From: Pleodorina starrii
Lineage: Eukaryota > Chlorophyta > Chlorophyceae > Chlamydomonadales > Volvocaceae
DNA length: 64,000 nt
Direction: 5' to 3'
Assembly: GCA_030267565.1 (NCBI GenBank)
Contig: BRXU01000002.1
Span: 6,453,501-6,517,500, forward strand
Both the position numbers and the translations under genes were made by a program. Of this stretch, positions 32,871 through 44,247 are shown one piece after another; within the stretch, counting starts at the first letter, position 1, and each line of letters starts with the position of its first letter. The notes under the pieces are model-generated. The model searched no databases. It worked only from the letters and a program-made list of their open reading frames with translations, and was not told the origin of the DNA.

Positions 32871-34842
32871 CCAACCACGACTGCGATTGGAGGGTTCGAT
32901 GCATGGGTGGAAGGATGACTGGGTTAGTGCATCAATCAATCGCGCCACTTAGACGATAGATGGCATATAATTTGCCGTGGTGGCGGTGGGGGGGTGGGGG
33001 GGGGGCGGCTCGTTGGGGCTCTGAGCATGAGCCAAACATGCATGTCAGCGAACCTATCTATCTAGCTTGCGCCATGCATGGCAAATTTGTAGTAGTGGTA
33101 GGCGCTGGACGGATGGGAAGTCGCTTGGGTTTCCAGCAAACGAACGCGTGCGTGCACGGTGACCAGTTCGGTTATCATTAATATGAGTACCGTAGTAGCT
33201 AGATCAGTACATGCTGCTGCTGCTGCTGCTGCTTGCTGTCATGTGGGGATGGAAGTGTATGAATGTGATGCTGCCGCACGTGTTTCGTAGGTAATGCCAT
33301 CAGGCAAGGCGGTCGGTGAATGCGGTGAATGACTGAAGTGACGGAATGGGTTCAATGGAAGCACCCGTACGTACGTGAACGCACCTGCAACAAGTCAAAT
33401 GCAACTGTTAGAATAATATATACGGTTCAGTTTCTGGCTCAACCAATGATGGATCGATGGATGACTTTATTATATATGGCTGCTATGTATGTATGAACGG
33501 CAAAGTGCACGTATGTCTGCTGCAACCCTTCGGCACGCACCCACGCTGTAATAATCAAACATGATTTGAGACGACACGCGTGTACACTGGTGCGAGGGTT
33601 ACCGTAACACAGAAAGAAATCAGCAATTGCATCGATGCCTTCCACGCCGAGCGACCAGCTGCGTGCTGCCAGCTAGATCCAGCTTGAATCACTACGTGCA
33701 AAAAATAAACGGTGCAATGCGGTACGGCCCACCATGCCGGATACCGGCAATGTACCACGATCCAGGCTTTACGCCGTTTTTTTGCGTATTATGATAGCGT
33801 ATCACCTAAGCATTATGAAAGTATATTTGGTTCCAGCTCATGCAAATTTGGCGGATTAGGTGAGCTCGGAGTCCCACATGGCTACACGTTGTTGTGGGGC
33901 GAGGTTCCATGGGTACCAGTTAAGATTGCCTTGCTATAAAATCAGCCGCGCGGTCCCTGCCCACGTCCTCGGGCATACGTTGAGAGTAGTACGACTCCGT
34001 TGGGATGCGCAGGCCCGCTCCCGAAACGCCACCTTTCTGAGCGAGCATGATAAGCCCTGTCACACACGTTGCTTCCTTTCGGGAGGCTTGCGCAGAGCAA
34101 CTGACCCGGCGTACGCAGACAGGTCCTCCCGGCTAGACATTGAATCACGGCTCGACGTCCCTGCTATGTACCCGGCGCATAGCTGGTATGACTACGTATG
34201 CCAGGGTGACATGGCGGTGTGAGGTTTCATTGCAGCGAACCGTGAGTCGGTGTCATGAGGGGTCATTGCCTCACACTTTTGTCAGAAGCGGTGAAAACGG
34301 TTTTCCCACCACATGGTTCGGGGCTACATTTCTCTATGTTGCTACGTGTGCGAAGGCTTGCATGCTAGGCCTGTGTAGCCCTATTGACGAATGTGAGAAC
34401 CTGGGGTCCGGCGTGCCTGATGCCCAGAAGCGATGGGCAGAGGGCACCATGATCGGGTTGGGGTGTAATTATATGTGTTTTTGCACGTAGTGAATGAAGG
34501 GTATGGTATTGATTGTATCCACCGTTCAGCAAATAAAGGCCATATCGGAACGAAGATGCCCCGTCAGTAGACACCTCGGATACTACCCAGAATCCGAGGC
34601 GTCTACAAAGGGCAAGGACACCCGCGTGCTGCAAATAATAAATACGAAACGTAAGGTCACAAAAGCGGCCAGAACAGTCAGAACTGCCAGAAAGAACGAA
34701 GGCGCCGGTGGGGAAACTGTGCTGCAAGCACGCATCACATACACCAGTCGAAGCTATCACCACGCACGGAGCAGCAACCACGCAGTGTCAAGCTGCTTGC
34801 TTTCGCGCGTGGACTGTATGTGGAGGTGTTGAGAGATCCGAT

Positions 34843-35258
34843 GCTGGCCGGAAGAGTTGCACAGTGCCGAGACGGCGCGCGATGCTAAACATGGGTCGGA
34901 TTGCTGAAGCCGAAGGCATTTCAGATATAAAGCTCTGGCTACCTATCAGCAGGAATGTCGATGCGACACTCTCACAGTTGACGCCCTCGCCGCTCGCTTT
35001 GGAAATGCCGTATTTCGGTCGATGCGCACATGCGCTCATGCACCCGACGGGATGACGCGCTTCGCGCGGCGCCGGCAGGCCTTGATAACGACTCGGCTAG
35101 CAGGCATTTCGGGAAAAAGCTCTGGCTGTCTATCAGCAGGAATGTCGACACTCTCACATTTACGCCCTCGCCGCCCTAGCACTCAACTTAACCCGTACGG
35201 ATTTAGTGGGGCCCCGCCCTTTTTCCGGCTTCAAGGAAGCCGACACCAACCCCTTGTC
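34843..35258. mobile_element. unidentified 415 bp replacement in unit 4, with internal duplication
   Basis: The inserted sequence contains two similar ~65 bp segments. Each begins AAAGCTCTGGCT, continues CTATCAGCAGGAATGTCG and ends CGCCCTCGCCGC (about 34929-34993 and 35116-35172). No open frame or termini typical of a known transposon were recognised. Because array sequence is lost at the junction, it may be a rearrangement or gene-conversion product rather than a simple insertion. Confidence 0.5.
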
Positions 35259-35396
35259 ACAAAAACACTCAAACAGCTGTCTACTTTCATCTATCAACAC
35301 AGACACACAATCGTGCCCCCACAATTTCTGAATAAGCTTGACTCAGCAAAAGCTGCGACTGATTTCTGCTGTATCGAGACTCTTCATCAGCGAGAA

Positions 35397-36510
35397 ATGA
35401 TGATGATGTCGCCTGTGATTTCTGGCCCTGCCAACTGGAGGCAGCATCTTATTGAGGTCCCGGCAAAGGTCGACTCGCACTCCCGGCCGGTAAGCACAGT
35501 TGCTGGTGCACACAGGAAGGAAACTCGGCGTTGCTTCGAATATTTAGCTGCTATGTAAACTTGGGCAGCTGGAAGCGAGCTCTTCTCGCCCTGCTGCTCA
35601 CGTTGGGCGTCTTTTGCTGGTGTTGGTGCGCAGGTTCCTGCCGACAACCGGCCTAACCGCGCTCCAAAGGAGGATCCTTTCCTGAAGAAGGCTTTCAAGG
35701 TAAACATTGATTCTTGGCTGAAACGCGTTTTTCTTCCGGTTTTTCGCCCTGGGTTCCAAGGTCCGCCCCAAGCGCTAGCGAGCGGCGTTTACGCCGCCGT
35801 ACGTGTGCCGTGATGATAGGCGACAATTTTAGATTAGAGGGACGGCACATGCAGGCCGTTGCATGTCGCATTCACCCTGCTGTATGTCTAGCCGTGGTAG
35901 CGAGCGCGGAACCTACCGAGCTCGCTGTTGGTTCGTTTATGCATGGCAGTGCCAAGCGCTGTAAGTGCATGCGCCCGTATACGCCATGCCCATGATGAGG
36001 AAAGATGCACCCTTGTATAGCCACGCACATTCTGCGAGGGGCCCTAAAGATTTGCTTCGCGAGTACCTGAGCCACCTTGCTTCGTTGTGCTGCCCACCTG
36101 ACCTGGCCCCGCCCCGCCCCTCGCCATGTTCCTTTCCTCCCCCGCAGCCCGCTGGGGCGGCCCCCGGAACGGCCTGGACGCCGGTCCAGCCGCTGTGGGG
36201 ATGCTCCGAGGACGTTATCTCCGTCGGACCTTGCCCAGAGCGCGTTGCCCTGGCCCGTAAGGTCGCCGCAGTCAAGAGCCGCACCGCAGTCAGCAAGGAC
36301 ACCCGCGTGCTGGTGCGCGTCAACCCGGATCTCCTGCCCAGCTGGTTGAGCTGGAAGATCAAGGCCGTGTCCGCCGCCGCCACTCCGGCCCGCCGCTCTC
36401 TCGCACTTAGTGAGGACGATGTGTGCCAGAACTACCATGACGACGACAAGTACGACGGTGTCCATCCGGACGAGGACACCGATGTGGTCATGGATTTCGA
36501 TATGGAGTGA
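35397..36510 (+). CDS. array gene, copy E
   Basis: Exons 35397-35489, 35634-35699 and 36148-36510; same product as copy B. The upstream neighbourhood (promoter side) is replaced by the 415 bp segment, so if the promoter lies more than ~130 bp upstream of the ATG, this copy has a different one. Its second intron retains TATG but not CATG. Confidence 0.58.
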
Positions 36511-37378
36511 GAGCCATTGTGCGTGCGTGCGTGCGAGCCAGTGCCATGCAGTGTCCTAGACCGGGTCCTAGGCAGTGTCCTAGATAGGCAGGGTCCTAGA
36601 TAGAAGCAAGCATTTATTACCATACCGCCTGCTGCCATGCTACCAACTTTCCATCATTTCCTGCCTACCGCCCCATTCCAACCACGACTGCGATTGGAGG
36701 GTTCGATGCATGGGTGGAAGGATGACTGGGTTAGTGCATCAATCAATCGCGCCACTTAGACGATAGATGGCATATAATTTGCCGTGGTGGCGGTGGGGGG
36801 TGGGGGGGGCGGCTCGTTGGGGCTCTGAGCATGAGCCAAACATGCATGTCAGCGAACCTATCTATCTAGCTTGCGCCATGCATGGCAAATTTGTAGTAGT
36901 GGTAGGCGCTGGACGGATGGGAAGTCGCTTGGGTTTCCAGCAAACGAACGCGTGTGTCATGTGCAGCGGACGGCACGCATGCGTCCCCGCCTGGTCATAT
37001 TGCATACGTACATGCTGAAGTATAGTGATGCTTCAATGGGAATGATGTAACATCAGTTCAGTATTCTCCATTGGGCATCCGCCCAGGCCAGCCGACATGT
37101 TCCGACTCTAGTGACGCGCCGGCCAGGCCTGATCACCCTGGCTGGCTAATGTCATCATGAACCAGACACGACTAACTAGTTCGAGCGGCTTCGGTGCGAC
37201 CTGCACCGGGTCTTAGGTAGCAATGCGTAGGAAGAAGGAGCGCGGTCTCGCCTCGAAGGCCGGGCCGCGGGGCCAGCAATAGATACAGTTTGCCCGAGCT
37301 GTAGTCTAGCTGCTGCTGCGCCGCCCCGCACGAACTCTCACCAGGCGAAGCTTTATTGATGTGTATTCCGGAAAGACA

Positions 37379-37917
37379 CACTCGAGTGCGCCTTTCCGGA
37401 ATACACATCAATAAAGCTTCGCCTGGTTCCTCACATCTCGAGATCGAATCTCGTCCGGAGCGGTGTTCTCCCCCGAAAAACCATCTCGCGGTTTCCGGCG
37501 GGGGGGGTGGGGCCAGCAGTGAATTTAAATAACGACGCCGTCAACGCGATATGGCGGGTCTACGGCACTCTCTACGCCCAGACGCTCCAGAGCTCGGTAG
37601 CAGCAGCTGTCTACGACTACATATACTGGCGGATCAGACAATCCCCACACTCGAGTGCGCCCTTTCCGGAATACACATCAATAAAGTTTCGCTTGGTTTC
37701 TCACATCGCGAGATCGAATCTCGTCCGGAGCGGTGATCTCCCCCGAAAAACCATCTCGCGGTTTCCGGCGGGGGGGGTGGGGCCAGCAGTGAATTCAAAT
37801 AACGACGCCGTCAACGCGATATGGCGGGTCTATGGCACTCTCTACGCCCAGACGCTCCAGAGCTCGGTAGCAGCAGCTGTCTACGACTACATATACTGGC
37901 GGATCAGACAATCCCCA
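37379..37917 (+). repeat. two ~270 bp tandem repeats in the centre of the fold-back element
   Basis: CACTCGAGTG occurs at 37379, 37648 and 37918, giving spacings of 269 and 270 bp. The repeats differ by a few bases (for example AATTTAAATAACG versus AATTCAAATAACG). Each contains a CGAGATCGAATCTCG palindrome and a GGCGGGGGGGGTGGGG tract. The third start belongs to the right inverted arm. Confidence 0.85.
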
Positions 37918-38335
37918 CACTCGAGTGCGCCTTTCCGGAATACACATCAATAAAGCTTCGCCTGGTGAGAGTTCGTGCGGGGCGGCGCAGCAGCAGCTAG
38001 ACTACAGCTCGGGCAAACTGTATCTATTGCTGGCCCCGCGGCCCGGCCTTCGAGGCGAGACCGCGCTCCTTCTTCCTACGCATTGCTACCTAAGACCCGG
38101 TGCAGGTCGCACCGAAGCCGCTCGAACTAGTTAGTCGTGTCTGGTTCATGATGACATTAGCCAGCCAGGGTGATCAGGCCTGGCCGGCGCGTCACTAGAG
38201 TCGGAACATGTCGGCTGGCCTGGGCGGATGCCCAATGGAGAATACTGAACTGATGTTACATCATTCCCATTGAAGCATCACTATACTTCAGCATGTACGT
38301 ATGCAATATGACCAGGCGAAGCGCTTCCCGCTGGA

Positions 38336-38445
38336 AACGCTTGCGCCTAGGTAGAGCTCGCACTGGACGAGCAGTGATTGGTTCCGGAGCCCGGGCATGG
38401 CCCTGGTCCCCGGTTCGAGCCCAACCGAGAGCGTTCGTCTGCGCT
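38336..38445 (+). promoter_or_regulatory. possible RNA polymerase III internal promoter (tRNA-like) at the edge of the fold-back element
   Basis: GGTTCGAGCCC (about 38411-38421) fits the B-box consensus GGTTCGANNCC. About 60 bp upstream GCCTAGGTAGAGC resembles a tRNA D-arm with GGTAGAGC, followed by a CACTG/CAGTG stem. The T-stem and acceptor stem do not pair, so this is not a functional tRNA gene; it could be a tRNA-derived SINE head or chance. Confidence 0.3.
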
Positions 38446-40791
38446 CCAACTGTCAGTCAGTTTGACCAGATAATTCCCAGCCACCAACGGTGCACGACAG
38501 GTGCGTGCACGGTGACCAGTTCGGTTATCATTAATATGAGTACCGTAGTAGCTAGATCAGTACATGCTGCTGCTGCTGCTGCTGCTTGCTGTCATGTGGG
38601 GATGGACGTGTATGAATGTGATGCTGCCGCACGTGTTTCGTAGGTAATGCCATCAGGCAAGGCGGTCGGTGAATGCGGTGAATGACTGAAGTGACGGAAT
38701 GGGTTCAATGGAAGCACCCGTACGTACGTGAACGCACCTGCAACAAGTCAAATGCAACTGTTAGAATAATATATACGGTTCAGTTTCTGGCTCAACCAAT
38801 GATGGATCGATGGATGACTTTATTATATATGGCTGCTATGTATGTATGAACGGCAAAGTGCACGTATGTCTGCTGCAACCCTTCGGCACGCACCCACGCT
38901 GTAATAATCAACCATGATTTGAGACGACACGCGTGTACACTGGTGCGAGGGTTACCGTAACACAGAAAGAAATCAGCAATTGCATCGATGCCTTCCACGC
39001 CGAGCGACCAGCTGCGTGCTGCCAGCTAGATCCAGCTTGAATCACTACGTGCAAAAAATAAACGGTGCAATGCGGTACGGCCCACCATGCCGGATACCGG
39101 CAATGTACCACGATCCAGGCTTTACGCCGTTTTTTTGCGTATTATGATAGCGTATCACCTAAGCATTATGAAAGTATATTTGGTTCCAGCTCATGCAAAT
39201 TTGGCGGATTAGGTGAGCTCGGAGTCCCACATGGCTACACGTTGTTGTGGGGCGAGGTTCCATGGGTACCAGTTAAGATTGCCTTGCTATAAAATCAGCC
39301 GCGCGGTCCCTGCCCACGTCCTCGGGCATACGTTGAGAGTAGTACGACTCCGTTGGGATGCGCAGGCCCGCTCCCGAAACGCCACCTTTCTGAGCGAGCA
39401 TGATAAGCCCTGTCACACACGTTGCTTCCTTTCGGGAGGCTTGCGCAGAGCAACTGACCCGGCGTACGCAGACAGGTCCTCCCGGCTAGACATTGAATCA
39501 CGGCTCGACGTCCCTGCTATGTACCCGGCGCATAGCTGGTATGACTACGTATGCCAGGGTGACATGGCGGTGTGAGGTTTCATTGCAGCGAACCGTGAGT
39601 CGGTGTCATGAGGGGTCATTGCCTCACACTTTTGTCAGAAGCGGTGAAAACGGTTTTCCCACCACATGGTTCGGGGCTACATTTCTCTATGTTGCTACGT
39701 GTGCGAAGGCTTGCATGCTAGGCCTGTGTAGCCCTATTGACGAATGTGAGAACCTGGGGTCCGGCGTGCCTGATGCCCAGAAGCGATGGGCAGAGGGCAC
39801 CATGATCGGGTTGGGGTGTAATTATATGTGTTTTTGCACGTAGTGAATGAAGGGTATGGTATTGATTGTATCCACCGTTCAGCAAATAAAGGCCATATCG
39901 GAACGAAGATGCCCCGTCAGTAGACAGCTCGGATACTACCCAGAATCCGAGGCGTCTACAAAGGGCAAGGACACCCGCGTGCTGCAAATAATAAATACGA
40001 AACGTAAGGTCACAAAAGCGGCCAGAACAGTCAGAACTGCCAGAAAGAACGAAGGCGCCGGTGGGGAAACTGTGCTGCAAGCACGCATCACATACACCAG
40101 TCGAAGCTATCACCACGCACGGAGCAGCAACCACGCAGTGTCAAGCTGCTTGCTTTTGCGCGTGGACTGTATGTGGAGGTGTTGAGAGATCCGATGCATG
40201 GGGTTTAGCAAGGCGCGCATGTATGTATCTGCGTGGGGCGGGCGAGGATGACCGAAACCGTCGGGGGAAGGATAAATTAATAATTCAACGGGCAACGACG
40301 TATGGTATGATGACGCAGATATACATGGCCCGTGCATCCTTAAGCTGGTGGACTGCTTGTTGCCGCTTAAACTTGCAAAACGCCCCGCCCCGAAAGGTAC
40401 ACAATACGTTTTAAGATGCCGCAACCCGTTTTGCACGCCGTGGACCAGCACGCAGCAGCAGTGCAAACTTTGGATCCAACGTGACAGCAGACATTTGCCT
40501 TATCTTTTATGGGAACAAGGGCATTGATGCTCGCTCCAGTATGCTTGGTTTTGGGACCGGACTTCCTTCCCGGTGACGCGGTACGGCCTTGTACTGCAGG
40601 GCAACTGAACTTCATGTGGCGGCCTAATGACTCCCAGACCCATTCTGTTTTTCACAAAAACACTCAAACAGCTGTCTACTTTCATCTATCAACACAGACA
40701 CACAATCGTGCCCCCACAATTTCTGAATAAGCTTGACTCAGCAAAAGCTGCGACTGATTTCTGCTGTATCGAGACTCTTCATCAGCGAGAA

Positions 40792-41936
40792 ATGATGATG
40801 ATGTCGCCTGTGATTTCTGGCCCTGCCAACTGGAGGCAGCATCTTATTGAGGTCCCGGCAAAGGTCGACTCGCACTCCCGGCCGGTAAGCACAGTTGCTG
40901 GTGCACACAGGAAGGAAACTCGGCGTTGCTTCGAATATTTAGCTGCTATGTAAACTTGGGCAGCTGGAAGCGAGCTCTTCTCGCCCTGCTGCTCACGTTG
41001 GGCGTCTTTTGCTGGTGTTGGTGCGCAGGTTCCTGCCGACAACCGGCCTAACCGCGCTCCAAAGGAGGATCCTTTCCTGAAGAAGGCTTTCAAGGTAAAC
41101 ATTGATTCTTGGCTGAAACGCGTTTTTCTTCCGGTTTTTCGCCCTGGGTTCCAAGGTCCGCCCCAAGCGCTAGCGAGCGGCGTTTACGCCGCCGTGTGCC
41201 GTGATGATAGGCGACCAACAGGCGATACGTTAATTTCCGCCCTTACAATTTTAGATTAGAGGGACGGCACATGCAGGCCGTTGCATGTCGCATTCACCCT
41301 GCTGTATGTCTAGCCGTGGTAGCGAGCGCGGAACCTACCGAGCTCGCTGTTGGTTCGTTTATGCATGGCAGTGCCAAGCGCTGTAAGTGCATGCGCCCGT
41401 ATACGCCATGCATGCCCATGATGAGGAAAGATGCACCCTTGTATAGCCACGCACATTCTGCGAGGGGCCCTAAAGATTTGCTTCGCGAGTACCTGAGCCA
41501 CCTTGCTTCGTTGTGCTGCCCACCTGACCTGGCCCCGCCCCGCCCCTCGCCATGTTCCTTTCCTCCCCCGCAGCCCGCTGGGGCGGCCCCCGGAACGGCC
41601 TGGACGCCGGTCCAGCCGCTGTGGGGATGCTCCGAGGACGTTATCTCCGTCGGACCTTGCCCAGAGCGCGTTGCCCTGGCCCGTAAGGTCGCCGCAGTCA
41701 AGAGCCGCACCGCAGTCAGCAAGGACACCCGCGTGCTGGTGCGCGTCAACCCGGATCTCCTGCCCAGCTGGTTGAGCTGGAAGATCAAGGCCGTGTCCGC
41801 CGCCGCCACTCCGGCCCGCCGCTCTCTCGCACTTAGTGAGGACGATGTGTGCCAGAACTACCATGACGACGACAAGTACGACGGTGTCCATCCGGACGAG
41901 GACACCGATGTGGTCATGGATTTCGATATGGAGTGA
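40792..41936 (+). CDS. array gene, copy F
   Basis: Exons 40792-40884, 41029-41094 and 41574-41936, with the same frame, splice sites and product as copy B and the subgroup insertions of C and D in the second intron. It is the last complete copy; unit 6 is truncated before reaching its gene. Confidence 0.6.
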
Positions 41937-42104
41937 GAGCCATTGTGCGTGCGTGCGTGCGAGCCAGTGCCATGCAGTGTCCTAGACCGGGTCCTAGGCA
42001 GTGTCCTAGATAGGCAGGGTCCTAGATAGAAGCAAGCATTTATTACCATACCGCCTGCTGCCATGCTACCAACTTTCCATCATTTCCTGCCTACCGCCCC
42101 ATTC

Positions 42105-43492
42105 CAACCACGACTGCGATTGGAGGGTTCGATGCATGGGTGGAAGGATGACTGGGTTAGTGCATCAATCAATCGCGCCACTTAGACGATAGATGGCATA
42201 TAATTTGCCGTGGTGGCGGTGGGGGGGTGGGGGGGGGGCGGCTCGTTGGGGCTCTGAGCATGAGCCAAACATGCATGTCAGCGAACCTATCTATCTAGCT
42301 TGCGCCATGCATGGCAAATTTGTAGTAGTGGTAGGCGCTGGACGGATGGGAAGTCGCTTGGGTTTCCAGCAAACGAACGCGTGCGTGCACGGTGACCAGT
42401 TCGGTTATCATTAATATGAGTACCGTAGTAGCTAGATCAGTACATGCTGCTGCTGCTGCTGCTGCTTGCTGTCATGTGGGGATGGAAGTGTATGAATGTG
42501 ATGCTGCCGCACGTGTTTCGTAGGTAATGCCATCAGGCAAGGCGGTCGGTGAATGCGGTGAATGACTGAAGTGACGGAATGGGTTCAATGGAAGCACCCG
42601 TACGTACGTGAACGCACCTGCAACAAGTCAAATGCAACTGTTAGAATAATATATACGGTTCAGTTTCTGGCTCAACCAATGATGGATCGATGGATGACTT
42701 TATTATATATGGCTGCTATGTATGTATGAACGGCAAAGTGCACGTATGTCTGCTGCAACCCTTCGGCACGCACCCACGCTGTAATAATCAACCATGATTT
42801 GAGACGACACGCGTGTACACTGGTGCGAGGGTTACCGTAACACAGAAAGAAATCAGCAATTGCATCGATGCCTTCCACGCCGAGCGACCAGCTGCGTGCT
42901 GCCAGCTAGATCCAGCTTGAATCACTACGTGCAAAAAATAAACGGTGCAATGCGGTACGGCCCACCATGCCGGATACCGGCAATGTACCACGATCCAGGC
43001 TTTACGCCGTTTTTTTGCGTATTATGATAGCGTATCACCTAAGCATTATGAAAGTATATTTGGTTCCAGCTCATGCAAATTTGGCGGATTAGGTGAGCTC
43101 GGAGTCCCACATGGCTACACGTTGTTGTGGGGCGAGGTTCCATGGGTACCAGTTAAGATTGCCTTGCTATAAAATCAGCCGCGCGGTCCCTGCCCACGTC
43201 CTCGGGCATACGTTGAGAGTAGTACGACTCCGTTGGGATGCGCAGGCCCGCTCCCGAAACGCCACCTTTCTGAGCGAGCATGATAAGCCCTGTCACACAC
43301 GTTGCTTCCTTTCGGGAGGCTTGCGCAGAGCAACTGACCCGGCGTACGCAGACAGGTCCTCCCGGCTAGACATTGAATCACGGCTCGACGTCCCTGCTAT
43401 GTACCCGGCGCATAGCTGGTATGACTACGTATGCCAGGGTGACATGGCGGTGTGAGGTTTCATTGCAGCGAACCGTGAGTCGGTGTCATGAG
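42105..43492 (+). repeat. tandem array unit 6, truncated
   Basis: Identical in content to the first ~1.39 kb of other units and breaks off within GTCGGTGTCATGAGG. The three-exon gene is therefore absent. The break is followed by an ATCTATCT run and the DUF3987-like inverted duplication. Confidence 0.92.
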
Positions 43493-43565
43493 GACGAATC
43501 TATCTATCTATCTAATTTGAGCCATGCTCAATCTATAGTGGTGCTGGATGGGACGAAGTAAGACG

Positions 43566-43735
43566 AAGTGGCTGCTGATACAGGATCAGATCGGCAGGAC
43601 GCACATGCCCGTGTTCGGCACTGTCCAGCCGGGCATGCTGTACGACATGGTCAACGGAACCAACACCGACGGTCTGCTGGACAGGTTTCATGCAATCTTA
43701 CTGGCCGCATCCATCCCAAGCATGGGTAAGGAAAT
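43566..43735 (+). pseudogene. DUF3987-like primase/helicase fragment, forward arm
   Basis: The frame encodes DQIGRTHMPVFGTVQPGML, YDMVNGTNTDGLLDRFHA and ends at a GTAAGG donor after IPSMG. The pattern G-x-V/I-Q-P-x-hydrophobic followed by DGLLxRF resembles the DUF3987 family found in primase-helicase-like proteins of mobile elements and viruses. Only ~55 residues remain in this copy, entering from unrelated array-flank sequence, so it is a fragment. Assignment is by motif memory and needs a profile search. Confidence 0.45.
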
Positions 43736-44247
43736 GGTTTCTTTTCAAGGGCACCCGTGCTTGCCACTCGTGCTTGCCAATGGGAGGAGCACGCAGTATG
43801 GTAGTGTTGCTCGGGATTGCAACGGGGTGGGTGTGGGTCCGTGCATGGGCTATGAGCAGTCCCCAGGGAAGGGGGGGAGGGGTTTAGGGTTTTAGGGTTT
43901 TTAACCCTAACCCTACCCCCCCCCCCTTCCCCTCTCCTACCCCCTACCCCTTCCCTGGGGACTGCTCATCATAGCCATGCACGGACCCACACCCACCCCG
44001 TTGCAATCCCGAGCAACACTACCATACTGCGTGCTCCTCCCATTGGCAAGCACGAGTGGCAAGCACGGGTGCCCTCGAAAAGAAACCAGTTCCTTACCCA
44101 TGCTTGGGATGATGGACACGGCCAGTAAGTTTGCTTGAAACCTGTTCAGCAGACCGTCGGTGTCCGTTCCGTTGACCATGTCGTACAGCATGCCCGGCTG
44201 GACAGTGCCGAACAGGGGCATGTGCGTCCTGCCGATCTGATCCTGTA
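43579..44247. repeat. inverted duplication with a telomere-like centre
   Basis: Left arm 43579-43898 and right arm 43903-44247 are reverse complements of each other with about 5% substitutions and small indels. Both contain the DUF3987-like exon end followed by the same non-coding sequence up to CCCCAGGGAAGGG and then G-rich (left) or C-rich (right) tracts. The arms meet at head-to-head TTTAGGG/CCCTAA motifs. Confidence 0.85.
43880..43916. repeat. interstitial telomere-type repeats, head-to-head
   Basis: Reading the plus strand gives GGGTTTAGGG, TTTTAGGG, TTTTT, then AACCCTAACCCTA. The first half is G-strand telomere repeat (algal TTTAGGG/TTTTAGGG type) and the second half is C-strand. This orientation is what a fusion of two chromosome ends leaves. 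Only about two repeats remain on each side, so chance or an intrinsic transposon terminus cannot be excluded. Confidence 0.6.

Larger units (their letters stand above)
32871..36677 (+). repeat. tandem array unit 4 (with a 415 bp replacement)
   Basis: Matches the other units except that about 490 bp between GAGAGATCCGATGC and CACAAAAACACTC is replaced by unrelated sequence at 34843-35258. The three-exon gene downstream remains intact. The unit also lacks the ~25 bp GATACGTTAATTTCC segment before exon 3, resembling the outlying copy in this detail. Confidence 0.9.
36956..38500. mobile_element. fold-back element with ~400 bp inverted arms inserted in unit 5
   Basis: Relative to other units ~1545 bp is inserted, with a possible 3 bp target duplication (GTG). 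Short imperfect termini TGTCATGTGC (left) and GCACGACA (right) are inverted with respect to each other. Inside, arms 36988-37388 and 37918-38318 are near-perfect reverse complements. The centre consists of two ~270 bp tandem repeats (37379-37917). No transposase is encoded. This architecture fits a non-autonomous DNA transposon of fold-back type; the superfamily is not identified. Confidence 0.75.
36678..42104 (+). repeat. tandem array unit 5 (3.88 kb plus a 1.5 kb fold-back insertion)
   Basis: Typical unit sequence runs to AACGAACGCGTG at about 36955 and resumes with GTGCGTGCACGGTGACC at about 38501. The insertion between carries long inverted repeats. Otherwise the unit is complete and includes gene copy F. 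Including the insertion it is 5.43 kb long. Confidence 0.9.

Noticed and set aside
38336..38445. Functional tRNA gene
   Set aside because: A B-box and D-arm-like sequence are present, but the T-stem and acceptor stem do not pair.
20534..43492. CRISPR or bacterial-type repeat array
   Set aside because: Units are 3.9 kb, contain spliced genes and eukaryotic retroelement insertions.
43880..43916. A genuine chromosome end
   Set aside because: Only about two repeats on each side, in head-to-head orientation, with unique sequence continuing for 20 kb on the right.
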